From positions 1-64,000 of the forward strand of contig NZ_QLST01000013.1 of assembly GCF_003293845.1 (NCBI RefSeq): a stretch of DNA of 64,000 bases. Direction: 5' to 3'. The position numbers and the translations under genes are program-made. How positions within the stretch are numbered: position 1 is the first letter of the stretch; each line of letters starts with the position of its first letter. The DNA comes from Flavobacterium tibetense. GTDB taxonomy: Bacteria; Bacteroidota; Bacteroidia; Flavobacteriales; Flavobacteriaceae. Of this stretch, positions 1 through 8,724 are shown piece by piece. A model generated the notes under the pieces. The model was not told where the DNA came from and did not search any database. It was given only the letters and a program-made list of their open reading frames with translations.

Positions 1-411
1 ACTGCCGTTATTCGCCGCTACTTCATAACTGGTGCCAAAAGTCATTCCTGAAATCAATCCCGTGCCATCAACTGTTGGTCCTACTGGCGTGAAATCATAA
101 GTCATTCCTGCAACGTAATTCGTAATGGTTGCAAATCCAGCGGCTAAACATGTTGGTGCAGTGATTGTAATGGTTGGAATATCTGGTGTTACTAGTTGAG
201 CTGCATTGCTAAACGCTGCAGAATCCGCTGATGTACAAGTTGTATTTTCTGCTGTAACAGTATAACTCGTTCCAACAACCATATTCTCTATCAATCCGGC
301 TGCCGTAATGGTTGGTCCTGCTGGTGTGAAAGTATACGTTAATGTAGCATCGTAATTGGTTATTGTTGCAAAGCCTGCCAATACGCAAGTTGGAGCGGTT
401 ACATCAATTGT
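1..411. repeat. 237-bp (79-residue) tandem repeat inside the adhesin gene
   Basis: Two in-frame modules share the pattern APTC..AGFATITNY, then TFTP.GPT, GLI..M and GTSY.V.A. Equivalent points lie 237 bp apart: 75 and 312 for the GPT codons, 174 and 411 for the module start. The array continues off the left edge. The copies have diverged, so this is an old duplication of one Ig-like module. Confidence 0.8.
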
Positions 412-2337
412 TGGAACTGCTGGTATTGGATTAACAACAACTGTAGCAGTCTCATTTAATGCAACAATACAACTACCGATGGCGATTTCAGATACTTCAA
501 TGGTAGTATTTGCTGTTACAGCTGGAATTGTAATTATTACTTCTCCCGCTGCATTAAGCGTTTCTGTTTGAATTGCACCTCCATTTATTGTATATTCAAC
601 AGTTGCTCCTACACTACCTACTAGCGTAAATACAGCGTCTTCACCTTCACAAATCGGTGTAACTGCACTTAAATTTGTAAAAGTTGGCGCGTTAGCAATA
701 GTAATTGTGCCCTGAAGCGTTAATTCTGGTGAACAACCCACTGAAGAAACCGTATAAGTAAACGAACCAGTTGTTGAAGGTGTTCCGCTTATGGTTAAAA
801 TTCCTGATGCAATTGTTGTTGTAACCCCTGCTGGCAAATCCACAACTGTTACATTCGTGGCATCACCACCAAAAGTATACGTAATATCTGTAATTGTTTC
901 CCCTAAGCAAATCGTTTGATTAGTAGTCTCTGTAGCTGATGTTAAATTTAAACTACAAGAAACAGGATCACAGTCAACAATAAATTCTACAATATCAAAA
1001 CTACTACATGTTCCTACACTAATATCAATGCCGACAATAGTATTAGATATTGGGGAGAAATTAGCTGGATCTGTAATAACATCAAAATTTTCATCATAAT
1101 ACACAAAAGTGAAATTTGCAGGATCCTGGGGAGCTACTAATGCAGCTTGATAAGATAATAAATTAAATACGGGGTTACATTCTCCAGCATTACCTGATAT
1201 TGGGCCAATAGGATTAAAAGGAACAGCACTAATGAAATTAATTTGAACAGAATCTGTAGCAACTACAGCAGCACAACCTGGAGTAAAAACATCAACTCTC
1301 CATTCACCACTTTGACAAATGTTAAGCGTTGGAACAGTAGTTGTAGTTTGCAAAACACCATTTAAATACCAATTATAAGAAGGATTAAATCCTACGGGTA
1401 AATTTTGATCAAAAGTAGCTTGTAAGTCAAAGCAAGTAGCTGTACCGCAGAAGGATCTATCAGGCCCTAAATCAACAGTAGGAATAGAGAAACTATTTGC
1501 TTGTAAAAAAACTGCAGAATCAAAACCATTATCAAACACATTTGCTATTGCAATTTTTATGTGATAGGTCTCGCCACATTGCACATTAGCTCTTGCTGTT
1601 AATATAGTTGTCATTCCATCATATTGCACGGTATTGGGATTAACCAAACCTGTATTAGGGTCAATAAATGCAGCATTATCAACATAAAATGAATTAAAAG
1701 CAGAGCATTGATTAATATTATTGATTGAAATAGGCAAAGTAGTTCCAGGAATAAGAGCTATGTTTGTTGCGTTATTAGAATATGGCCCTGAAATTCCTGG
1801 TCCTGAAATGAAAAAACCAAAGACATCATTAACAGGATCACTAGATTCACAAGGAGTGTACTCGGGATATTCCTCAGACGCAAACACATATCTAAATTCA
1901 ACAAATGCACTAGTAGCAACAAAATCAAATTCTAAAACAGCTGCGTTTCGAACATCATCGGTAACTAACAAAGATAAATCAGCATCACCTACAACAGCAG
2001 TCGTTGAATTACTAGAAGCGCCTCCTTGCTGAGCAAATGGTGGGTTTGTAAATCCTGTACCAATTTGAGCCACTAAACTATTCCCTGTTGTTAAAACCAC
2101 ACCTCTATCAATCCCTACAGTTGAGTTTTCCCCATTAGTAAACAAAGCAATTTGGTTACGTAAAACGTTAGCATTAGCTGCGGAACCATTAAAAGTAATA
2201 TTAGTAACTGTTACTCCATTACCAATTAAATCTTGAACTGTAAGTTGTGCTGGAGTTTTAGTTTGATCTATTAAAACTTGTGAAAACAAATTTGAAGTTA
2301 AAAGAAAAACAAAAATAGATAGTAATGATTTTTTCAC
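1..2337 (-). CDS. Choice-of-anchor L domain secreted adhesin-like protein, N-terminal part (gene runs off the window)
   Basis: A continuous reading frame of 779 codons runs from 2337 to the window edge. The start is GTG: an in-frame TAA lies three codons upstream and the GTG is followed at once by a signal peptide (KKSLLSIFVFLLTSNLFSQ). After it comes a domain of about 250 residues with the hallmarks of the choice-of-anchor L family (GVVLTTG, FASEEYPEY, FGFFISGP, YVDNAAF). Beyond that are Cys-containing Ig/PKD-like modules with a 79-residue internal repeat near the window edge. Proteins of this build in Bacteroidetes usually end in a type IX secretion or gliding-motility C-terminal domain, but here the C-terminus is outside the window. 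I infer a surface-exported adhesin. It is divergent from nifU; a -7 box lies at 2369-2376. Confidence 0.85.
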   Translation of the reverse strand, partial: MKKSLLSIFVFLLTSNLFSQVLIDQTKTPAQLTVQDLIGNGVTVTNITFNGSAANANVLRNQIALFTNGENSTVGIDRGVVLTTGNSLVAQIGTGFTNPPFAQQGGASSNSTTAVVGDADLSLLVTDDVRNAAVLEFDFVATSAFVEFRYVFASEEYPEYTPCESSDPVNDVFGFFISGPGISGPYSNNATNIALIPGTTLPISINNINQCSAFNSFYVDNAAFIDPNTGLVNPNTVQYDGMTTILTARANVQCGETYHIKIAIANVFDNGFDSAVFLQANSFSIPTVDLGPDRSFCGTATCFDLQATFDQNLPVGFNPSYNWYLNGVLQTTTTVPTLNICQSGEWRVDVFTPGCAAVVATDSVQINFISAVPFNPIGPISGNAGECNPVFNLLSYQAALVAPQDPANFTFVYYDENFDVITDPANFSPISNTIVGIDISVGTCSSFDIVEFIVDCDPVSCSLNLTSATETTNQTICLGETITDITYTFGGDATNVTVVDLPAGVTTTIASGILTISGTPSTTGSFTYTVSSVGCSPELTLQGTITIANAPTFTNLSAVTPICEGEDAVFTLVGSVGATVEYTINGGAIQTETLNAAGEVIITIPAVTANTTIEVSEIAIGSCIVALNETATVVVNPIPAVPTIDVTAPTCVLAGFATITNYDATLTYTFTPAGPTITAAGLIENMVVGTSYTVTAENTTCTSADSAAFSNAAQLVTPDIPTITITAPTCLAAGFATITNYVAGMTYDFTPVGPTVDGTGLISGMTFGTSYEVAANNGS

Positions 2338-2368
2338 AGAAATTTAGTGTTTGTTTATTTATAATTAA

Positions 2369-2376
2369 CAAATATA
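2369..2376 (-). promoter_or_regulatory. Bacteroidetes-type -7 box of the adhesin gene
   Basis: On the minus strand this reads TATATTTG, matching the flavobacterial TAnnTTTG consensus, about 32 nt before the GTG start. I see no clear -33 TTTG. It is back to back with the nifU box. Confidence 0.5.
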
Positions 2377-2401
2377 TAAAGAAAACAATACTAAGGTTTT
2401 G

Positions 2402-2409
2402 TACATTTG
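2402..2409 (+). promoter_or_regulatory. Bacteroidetes-type -7 box of nifU
   Basis: TACATTTG matches TAnnTTTG and ends 15 nt before the ATG at 2425. It shows that the longer frame opening at TTG 2407 starts inside the promoter and cannot be the true start. Confidence 0.6.
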
Positions 2410-2424
2410 CAAAAAAGAAAAATC

Positions 2425-3324
2425 ATGAGCAAAATCAGTATAAAAATAACAAATAACCCTTCAATTGTTAAATTTGAACTAGACGAAATCATTGTTCGTA
2501 ATCAAAATTTTGAATTTAAGAATATTGATGAGGCAAAAGATTCTCCATTAGCCAAACAATTATTTTATTTACCTTTTGTAAAAACAGTTTACATTTCAGG
2601 GAATTTTATTGCAATTGAAAAATTCTCAATTGTGGAATGGGAAGATGTACAAGATGATGTTGCGCAACAAATTGAAGAATTCATTAATAACGGTGGAAAA
2701 ATTATTACAATTGAGGAAACTGAGAACAAAAAAATTCCAATTACGGTTTATGCAGAAACCACTCCAAATCCAGCTGTTATAAAATTTGTTGCCAATAAAG
2801 CGTTAACTAAAACACTTGTAGAATGCAAAAATATTGACGACACTATTGCATCTCCATTAGCTAAAGAATTATTTAAATTCCCTTTTGTTAAAGAAGTTTT
2901 CATTGACGAAAATTACATTTCAATTTCAAAATACGAAATTGCTCAATGGGACGAAATTACTTTGGAAATAAGAACTTTTATCAAAGAGTTTTTAGAAAAT
3001 GGAAATTTAGCAGTTGATGAATCCTTGATAGTAAACACGGAAAACCACCAAAAGCAACAAGAAGAATATTTTGATAAATTAGATGTTACTTCTCAACAAA
3101 TCATAAATATTCTAGAAGAATATGTAAAACCAGCGGTTCAAGGTGATGGTGGTAATATCATGTTTGATTCTTTTAATGCAGATGAAAAAAGAGTAAAGGT
3201 AATTTTACAAGGTGCTTGTAGTGGTTGTCCTTCTTCTACATTTACTTTAAAAAATGGTATTGAAAATATGCTTCGCGATATGTTAAATGACAACGAAATT
3301 AAAGTGGAAGCAATAAACGCTTAA
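2425..3324 (+). CDS. NifU family Fe-S cluster scaffold/carrier protein
   Basis: This 299-residue protein probably carries Fe-S clusters to apoproteins in the cytoplasm. Two Nfu/NifU N-terminal-type domains lie in tandem, at about residues 1-85 and 100-185; both contain a SPLAK.LF..PFVK core. A NifU C-terminal domain follows at about 215-290, with the cluster-binding CxxC at residues 265 and 268 (GACSGCPSS). The duplicated N-terminal domain is visible directly from the parallel sequences. The ATG at 2425 is chosen because the promoter box lies just upstream. It is monocistronic, with a bidirectional terminator shared with the phosphate transporter. Family assignment is firm; the client proteins are unknown. 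Confidence 0.9.
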   Translation: MSKISIKITNNPSIVKFELDEIIVRNQNFEFKNIDEAKDSPLAKQLFYLPFVKTVYISGNFIAIEKFSIVEWEDVQDDVAQQIEEFINNGGKIITIEETENKKIPITVYAETTPNPAVIKFVANKALTKTLVECKNIDDTIASPLAKELFKFPFVKEVFIDENYISISKYEIAQWDEITLEIRTFIKEFLENGNLAVDESLIVNTENHQKQQEEYFDKLDVTSQQIINILEEYVKPAVQGDGGNIMFDSFNADEKRVKVILQGACSGCPSSTFTLKNGIENMLRDMLNDNEIKVEAINA

Positions 3325-3340
3325 AATTAAGTTTTAATAA

Positions 3341-3374
3341 AAAAAGGGAGTCAAAATTTGGACTCCCTTTTTTT
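3341..3374. terminator. Bidirectional terminator between nifU and the phosphate transporter
   Basis: GGGAGTC (3346-3352) pairs with GACTCCC (3361-3367). An A-run lies on the left and a T-run on the right, so the hairpin can end both converging genes. Confidence 0.85.
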
Positions 3375-3375
3375 A

Positions 3376-5619
3376 TTATTTCTTATCAACTTGCTCATTA
3401 AACTCTTTAAACAGTTCCAATAAACTCATTGTTGCTTTTACTAAATCATTTGTTTCTAATAACAACCCAAAGTACAATTTACTGTTTTTAGGACTATTTT
3501 CAGTAGTTCTGATTCTAGTAATTTGCTTTTGAATCAACTCCGCTATTGAATCTAATAAAGTTGATTTTTCTTGTAGAACAACATCCAATTTAGAGAAATC
3601 TTCCGTTCTAAAACTTTCTTCTAAACGTTCAAATAAAAGCTGTAATTGATTATCAATCGATTTTAAATCCCTAATTTGATTGAATTTCAAATTCTTATGA
3701 TTGTTATTGATATGCGAATAACTCGTATTGGTAATAAAACCAATTGACTGCACCATATCTTGTAAGAATCCTAAAATTAGAATATAGAACTTACTAGCTT
3801 CAATTGAGTTTTCATCTAAGTTTTTAATCACATAAAAAACATTACTCTTTAAATCATCAACTTCTTTTTCTAACTTCTTAAGTTTCTTTTTGTCTTCTTT
3901 TAGTTTTGCCAAATCTTGCAATCCTAAATTATTCACAACATCAGAATACAAAATATTCGTTTTATGCACAACCTTAGCAATTTGGGACGAACTTTCAGAA
4001 ATAATTTCCTTGATAGTAGCAACGTCTTCTGTTCTTAACAAAGCTTGCTCTGCATCACGCTCTTTTACTTTAGCTAAATATTTTCTTGAGCTTCTATACA
4101 GTAAAATCCCAACCAAAATCATAATTCCAACAAAAGCGAAAACTTTTCCTAATTTAAGAATTGTTACTGTTAATCCCGCCATTGAGAATGCAACAATAGC
4201 TGTAACAAACCAACCACCAATTACATTAAAAACTCCTGCTACTCTATAAACCGCACTTTCTCTATCCCAAGCTCTATCAGCAAACGAAGTACCCATGGCT
4301 ACCATAAAAGTGACATAGGTTGTTGAAAGCGGTAATTTTAACGATGTTCCAATAGCAATTAATACGGCAGCAACCATTAAATTTACAGAGGCACGTACCA
4401 TGTCGAAAGCAGCTACTTCCGTATTCTTGCTTTTAATTTCTTCCTTAACAAACTGTTTGTCAATTTTTAATTGAAGTGATTTTGGTAATACATAATTGAT
4501 TAATTGTCCAATATACATTACACCTCTAACAATAATACGAGATAAATTATTGGCATCAAATTTTTCAGTCCCATCACCTTGATTAGACAAACTCAATTCT
4601 GTTTTAATAACCTCTTTCGCTTTTTTTGATGTCCAAAGTGTGTAAACCATAATTCCGCCACCAGCTAATAAATACCAAAAATTAGCCTTCAAATCACTTG
4701 ATGCTAAATCCCCCATTAACATTGACGAATCATTTCCTCCAGCTACATAAATATCGTAAGCTTGAATAGCTCCAATTGGCACACCAATAAAGTTCACCAA
4801 ATCATTCCCTGCAAAAGCAAGTGCTAAAGCAAAAGTTCCAATTACAATTATGACTTTGAAAATATTAACCCTAAGACTAATCAAAACTTGTGATAGAAGC
4901 GTCCAAAAAAGAAAACTAGTTCCAATAATCATCAATTGATTTTCGCCCATAAAATCCTTCAATTCGGAAGTCATGAAAGTAGAGCCTTTGATTCCTTTAA
5001 AAAGAATAAAATAAGTAATTGAAGTAATCGCTAGACCTCCAAAAACTGCTCCAAAATATTTAGTTCTATTTTGATATTGGAAAGAAAAAATAATCCTTGA
5101 AATATATTGTACTAATGCTCCAATAGAGAAAGAAAGCAATACGGATAATAAAATACTAGTTACAATTTCAGAAGCTTTTTTGGTGTTGATATAACCCGAC
5201 AAGGTTTCAAATCCATCATCTTGAGTTATGATTTTGTAAATCGCCAAACATACACCTGCACCCAAAAGTTCAAAAACTACAGAAACCGTTGTTGACGTTG
5301 GAAAGCCTAATGAATTGAAAATATCTAATAACAATACATCGGTAACCATTACGGCTAAGAAAATAATCATAACATCATCGAAGGTAAACATAGAAGGGTT
5401 AAAAATTCCACTTCTAGCAATCTCCATCATACCACTCGAAAAAAGCGCTCCAAGTGCTACTCCAATACTTGCAACTATCATTAACGTTTTAAAAGAAACA
5501 GCTTTTGAACCTATTCCTGAATTCAAAAAGTTAACAGCATCATTAGCAACTCCTACCATCAAGTCAATTGAAGCTAAGATAGCCAATGCCACAAGCATTA
5601 CGATATAAATTTGTTCCAT
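3376..5619 (-). CDS. PiT family inorganic phosphate transporter with C-terminal PhoU-like domain
   Basis: A 747-residue inner-membrane protein. Residues 1 to about 500 form a PiT-type permease with two signature halves: NDAVNFLNSGIGSKA near the N-terminus, then ATTYVTFMVAMGTSFADRAW-like sequence in the second half, with about ten or more hydrophobic segments. Residues about 520-745 are a soluble helical region resembling the PhoU/DUF47 family. In many bacteria that regulator is a separate gene next to pit; here it is fused. The likely role is low-affinity phosphate uptake with a built-in regulatory domain. It is transcribed alone and converges on nifU. Confidence 0.87.
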   Translation of the reverse strand: MEQIYIVMLVALAILASIDLMVGVANDAVNFLNSGIGSKAVSFKTLMIVASIGVALGALFSSGMMEIARSGIFNPSMFTFDDVMIIFLAVMVTDVLLLDIFNSLGFPTSTTVSVVFELLGAGVCLAIYKIITQDDGFETLSGYINTKKASEIVTSILLSVLLSFSIGALVQYISRIIFSFQYQNRTKYFGAVFGGLAITSITYFILFKGIKGSTFMTSELKDFMGENQLMIIGTSFLFWTLLSQVLISLRVNIFKVIIVIGTFALALAFAGNDLVNFIGVPIGAIQAYDIYVAGGNDSSMLMGDLASSDLKANFWYLLAGGGIMVYTLWTSKKAKEVIKTELSLSNQGDGTEKFDANNLSRIIVRGVMYIGQLINYVLPKSLQLKIDKQFVKEEIKSKNTEVAAFDMVRASVNLMVAAVLIAIGTSLKLPLSTTYVTFMVAMGTSFADRAWDRESAVYRVAGVFNVIGGWFVTAIVAFSMAGLTVTILKLGKVFAFVGIMILVGILLYRSSRKYLAKVKERDAEQALLRTEDVATIKEIISESSSQIAKVVHKTNILYSDVVNNLGLQDLAKLKEDKKKLKKLEKEVDDLKSNVFYVIKNLDENSIEASKFYILILGFLQDMVQSIGFITNTSYSHINNNHKNLKFNQIRDLKSIDNQLQLLFERLEESFRTEDFSKLDVVLQEKSTLLDSIAELIQKQITRIRTTENSPKNSKLYFGLLLETNDLVKATMSLLELFKEFNEQVDKK

Positions 5620-5758
5620 TAAAATTTCTATTTTTTATTGCTGCAAAATTCCGTTAAGATTTTCGTTTTAATGTTAAGCTAATGTTATCAATTACCAGAA
5701 AAATAAAACATTTTATAATTAGAATCCATAAATTCAAATTTACAAAATTTTAATTTAA

Positions 5759-5790
5759 TTTGACATAAGGCTTAAAAATCCGTAATTTTG
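5759..5790 (+). promoter_or_regulatory. Promoter of mscS (-33 and -7 boxes)
   Basis: TTTG at 5759-5762 is followed after 20 bp by TAATTTTG at 5783-5790. This matches the Bacteroidetes TTTG-N19-21-TAnnTTTG pattern. The upstream in-frame GTG at 5793 would fall before the transcript start, so the ATG at 5826 is preferred. Confidence 0.7.
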
Positions 5791-5825
5791 GTGTGCTAAC
5801 TGCCTATTTAAATAAGAAAATAAAA

Positions 5826-6656
5826 ATGATGCCAGACAAAAATTTCAAAGACTACTTAGATTTAATCACCAATTTAATTGTTGAATTTTCTCCCAATGTG
5901 ATTACTGCTATTCTCATGCTGTTAATTGGACTATGGTCAATAAGTATTATTACCAAAGCCTTCAAACGCATTATGATTAAGCGAAATATTGAAATTACAC
6001 TTTCTAATTTCATTGGAAACCTACTTTTTTGGGCGTTGCGTATTTTACTTTTCGTAACTGTTATTGCCAAACTCGGTGTTGAAACCTCTTCTTTTGTTGC
6101 TGTTCTGGGTGCTGCTGGTTTAGCAATAGGTTTAGCTCTTCAAGGCTCATTAGCAAATTTTGCTGGTGGAATTCTAATTATTTTGTTCAAACCTTTTAAA
6201 GTTTTTGATGTAATAGAAGTTCAAGGAGAAATTGGAACCGTACAAGAAATTCAAATTTTTAATACCCGACTTTTAACACCAAACAACCAAGCAGTTTACA
6301 TTCCAAATGGAATTTTATCTAACGGAGTAATCAAAAACTACACTCAAGAAGGAAAAAGAAGAACCGATTTAACCATTGGAATTGCTTATAATTCTAACAT
6401 TAAAGCTGCAAAAGATGTTTTAATGGAAGTGATTACTTCGCATGAAAATGTATTAAAAGAACCTGCTCCAGCTATTATCATTAGAGAATTAGCTGATAGT
6501 TCCATTAATTTAGGAATTAGAGCTTGGGCTGAAAATGAACATTTCTTTAAAGTGAGTTCCGATATTTTAGAAAATGGAAAAGTTGCGCTAGATAATGCTG
6601 GAATAACCATTCCTTTTCCTCAAAGAGAAGTTACAATTGTCAACAAAGACAGTTAG
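5826..6656 (+). CDS. mscS: Small-conductance mechanosensitive channel, MscS family
   Basis: About 276 residues, the usual size of a minimal MscS channel that releases solutes on hypo-osmotic shock. Three hydrophobic segments precede the Gly/Ala-rich pore helix (LGAAGLAIGLALQGSLANFA), which is followed by FKPFKVFD. The beta domain follows (QIFNTRLLTPNNQAVYIPN, NGVIKNYT), then a cytoplasmic C-terminal domain. Two adjacent ATGs (5826, 5829) are possible starts; the longer GTG frame is ruled out by promoter position. The stop lies 2 bp from the end of the convergent tsaB, so its terminator must lie inside tsaB. Confidence 0.88.
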   Translation: MMPDKNFKDYLDLITNLIVEFSPNVITAILMLLIGLWSISIITKAFKRIMIKRNIEITLSNFIGNLLFWALRILLFVTVIAKLGVETSSFVAVLGAAGLAIGLALQGSLANFAGGILIILFKPFKVFDVIEVQGEIGTVQEIQIFNTRLLTPNNQAVYIPNGILSNGVIKNYTQEGKRRTDLTIGIAYNSNIKAAKDVLMEVITSHENVLKEPAPAIIIRELADSSINLGIRAWAENEHFFKVSSDILENGKVALDNAGITIPFPQREVTIVNKDS

Positions 6657-6658
6657 GC

Positions 6659-7318
6659 TTATCTGTTCAACACAAAATCTTTCAAATAATATGGTTCAAA
6701 ATAAGCGACATCAACAAAGTCGCTTATTTTGTACTTTTCAAAGGCTAGTGAACTCATTTCATTGGCTGAAGGATAAACAACAGCATCATGATATACAAAT
6801 TTATCAGCCGTTAAAACGTTTTTAAATTTGGAAGCACCATCACCAATTAAATGCATCGTTGCTGTTTCGTTTTCAAAAGATGAAGCATCAATTACCAAAG
6901 CTTTTGTTGGCTGTACCTTTTTGTACTCACTATCAAAAAAAGCCGTGTAAACTTCCATTCTTCGAGCGTCAATCATTGGGACAATAAAACCATTATCTAT
7001 TTTTATTTGGCGTGCCAAAAGCTCTAAAGTATCAACCGCAATCAAAGGAATTGACAAGGCATAACACAAGCCTTTAGCCGCAGAAACACCAATTCGCAAA
7101 CCCGTATAAGAACCTGGACCTTGACTAACCGCAATAGCATGAATATCCTCAAATTGTAATTGATGTTCTTTCAAAAGCGTTGTTATAAAAACATGTAATT
7201 TTTCAGCGTGCGAAAAATTCTCGGTTGCTATTTCTTGTAATGCAATTGTCTTCCCATCAGCAGATAAAGATACGGAGCAGTTTTTAGTAGCGGTTTCTAT
7301 ATTAAGAATGTAGGTCAT
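6659..7318 (-). CDS. tsaB: tRNA threonylcarbamoyladenosine biosynthesis protein TsaB
   Basis: A 219-residue ASKHA-fold protein. TsaB partners TsaD/TsaE in making t6A37 on ANN-reading tRNAs. The N-terminus MTYILNIETATKNCSVSLS is typical, and the signature GPGSYTGLRIGVSAAKGL is present. The frame can be extended upstream to 7399, but ATG 7318 aligns with the family N-terminus and lies 19 nt after a TACTTTTG box, so the extension is rejected. The last 70 bp of the gene contain a perfect inverted repeat (6698-6730) that probably serves as terminator for the convergent mscS. Confidence 0.92.
   Translation of the reverse strand: MTYILNIETATKNCSVSLSADGKTIALQEIATENFSHAEKLHVFITTLLKEHQLQFEDIHAIAVSQGPGSYTGLRIGVSAAKGLCYALSIPLIAVDTLELLARQIKIDNGFIVPMIDARRMEVYTAFFDSEYKKVQPTKALVIDASSFENETATMHLIGDGASKFKNVLTADKFVYHDAVVYPSANEMSSLAFEKYKISDFVDVAYFEPYYLKDFVLNR
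6698..6730 (+). terminator. Probable mscS terminator embedded in the tsaB coding region
   Basis: AAAATAAGCGAC (6698-6709) and GTCGCTTATTTT (6719-6730) form a perfect 12-bp stem with a 9-nt loop, followed by further T-rich sequence. It lies 41 bp after the mscS stop, within tsaB codons for the KYKISDFVDVAYF region. Confidence 0.6.
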
Positions 7319-7337
7319 TTCATTGGAATTGATACCG

Positions 7338-7345
7338 CAAAAGTA
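7338..7345 (-). promoter_or_regulatory. -7 box of tsaB
   Basis: Minus-strand TACTTTTG (TAnnTTTG), 19 nt before the tsaB ATG. It lies just downstream of the terminator of the preceding efflux operon. Confidence 0.5.
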
Positions 7346-7370
7346 CAAACTTTCAGAACCAAAAAATAAA

Positions 7371-7395
7371 AAGGCGCGAATAAATTCGCGCCTTT
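7371..7395 (-). terminator. Terminator of the tolC-hlyD operon
   Basis: AAGGCGCGAA / TTCGCGCCTT form a perfect 10-bp stem with loop TAAA. On the minus strand it is followed by a T-rich run. Confidence 0.85.
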
Positions 7396-7418
7396 CCAAC
7401 CCAAAACTAAATAAAAGA

Positions 7419-8720
7419 CTACTTCTTACTAGAAGATTTGTCCTCTGTCTTCACTTTGTCGTTACTAACCAAATCTTTGGAAACCATAGTATACGGACCA
7501 GTAATTATTTCTTCTCCTTTTTTCAACCCTGAGATGATTTCAATATTCGTATCATCTTGAATTCCTGTTTTTACTACCCTAAGCTTTGCTTTATCGCCCA
7601 CTTTTACAAAAACACATTCAAATTTTTGATTCGGTTTATACGTTCCTTTTTTCTGTTTTTCTTCTTTTTCTAATTCCGCCACAATATCTTTTTTCACTGA
7701 AGTAGTATCTTCTTTTATTACTACAGCGCTAATTGGAACACCAATTACTTTTTCTCTTCGTTTTGTAATAATATCTACAGTAGCTGTCATTCCTGGACGA
7801 AATGGCGAAAAATTATCTGGTTTACCTTCTAATAAATCTTGGTATGACTCTTTTAAAATTCGAACTTTTACTTTAAAATTAGTTACCTGATCAGCTGCTA
7901 ATGCCGAACTAGCAGAATTTGAAATACTGGTTACAATTCCTTTGAATTCTTTTTTCAAATAAGCATCTACTTCAATTTTTGCTTCGTCACCAATATTTAT
8001 TTTAACAATATCATTTTCATTAACATCTACTTCCACTTCCATATTGTTCAAATTGGCAACGCGTAAAATTTCAGTTCCCGCCATTTGTTGCGTTCCTAAA
8101 ACACGTTCTCCTAACTCTACCGAAAGCAACGAAATAGTTCCGTCGGCTGGTGCATAAATTGTAGTTCTTCTTAAATTATCTCTAGCTTCAGTTAAAGTTG
8201 CATTAGCACTAGCTACATTATAATAAGCCGATTGTTTAGAGGCCACAGCTACTTCATAAGCGGATACTACTCTATCCCATTCTGCTTTTGAAATTACACC
8301 TTTATCGAATAACGTTTTATTTCTATCATAATTCGCTTTTGCTTCTTTTACCTGAGCATCAGCCTGACTTAATCCTGCTTTTGTTGTAGATAAAGTTGCC
8401 GCTGTACGGTTTACACCTGAAACATAAATATCTGGATTTATTTTTACCAATAAATCCCCTTTTTTAACTTGTTGTCCTTCTTTGATTGGCAATTCAATAA
8501 CTTCACCTGAAACCTCTGATGAAATTTTTACTTCAATTTCAGGCTGAATTTTCCCTGTTGCAGAAACAGTTTCAATGATGGTCATTTCTTCTGCATTAGC
8601 TACTTCAACGATTTTTCCGTCATCGCTATTACCAATTTTTCCCGATTTTTTCAATCCGATTAAAGCAATTAAAACAACCGCGACTACTCCGACTAAAATG
8701 TATATTGATTTTTTTGACAT
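7419..8720 (-). CDS. Efflux periplasmic adaptor subunit (HlyD/MacA-like membrane fusion protein)
   Basis: A 433-residue adaptor linking an inner-membrane pump to TolC. One N-terminal membrane segment (about residues 5-23) anchors it. Next are the first lipoyl half (EVSGEVIELPIKEGQQVKKGD) and an alpha-hairpin of about 90 residues rich in Ala/Lys. The second lipoyl half (TIYAPADGTISLLSVELGE) and beta-barrel/membrane-proximal domains follow, ending in a Lys/Ser-rich tail. It lies 4 bp after tolC and is the last gene before a strong terminator. No pump gene (ABC or RND) is adjacent, so it must work with one encoded elsewhere. It is closest in layout to MacA-type adaptors, but the partner class cannot be fixed. 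Confidence 0.88.
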   Translation of the reverse strand: MSKKSIYILVGVVAVVLIALIGLKKSGKIGNSDDGKIVEVANAEEMTIIETVSATGKIQPEIEVKISSEVSGEVIELPIKEGQQVKKGDLLVKINPDIYVSGVNRTAATLSTTKAGLSQADAQVKEAKANYDRNKTLFDKGVISKAEWDRVVSAYEVAVASKQSAYYNVASANATLTEARDNLRRTTIYAPADGTISLLSVELGERVLGTQQMAGTEILRVANLNNMEVEVDVNENDIVKINIGDEAKIEVDAYLKKEFKGIVTSISNSASSALAADQVTNFKVKVRILKESYQDLLEGKPDNFSPFRPGMTATVDIITKRREKVIGVPISAVVIKEDTTSVKKDIVAELEKEEKQKKGTYKPNQKFECVFVKVGDKAKLRVVKTGIQDDTNIEIISGLKKGEEIITGPYTMVSKDLVSNDKVKTEDKSSSKK

Positions 8721-8724
8721 GGTA

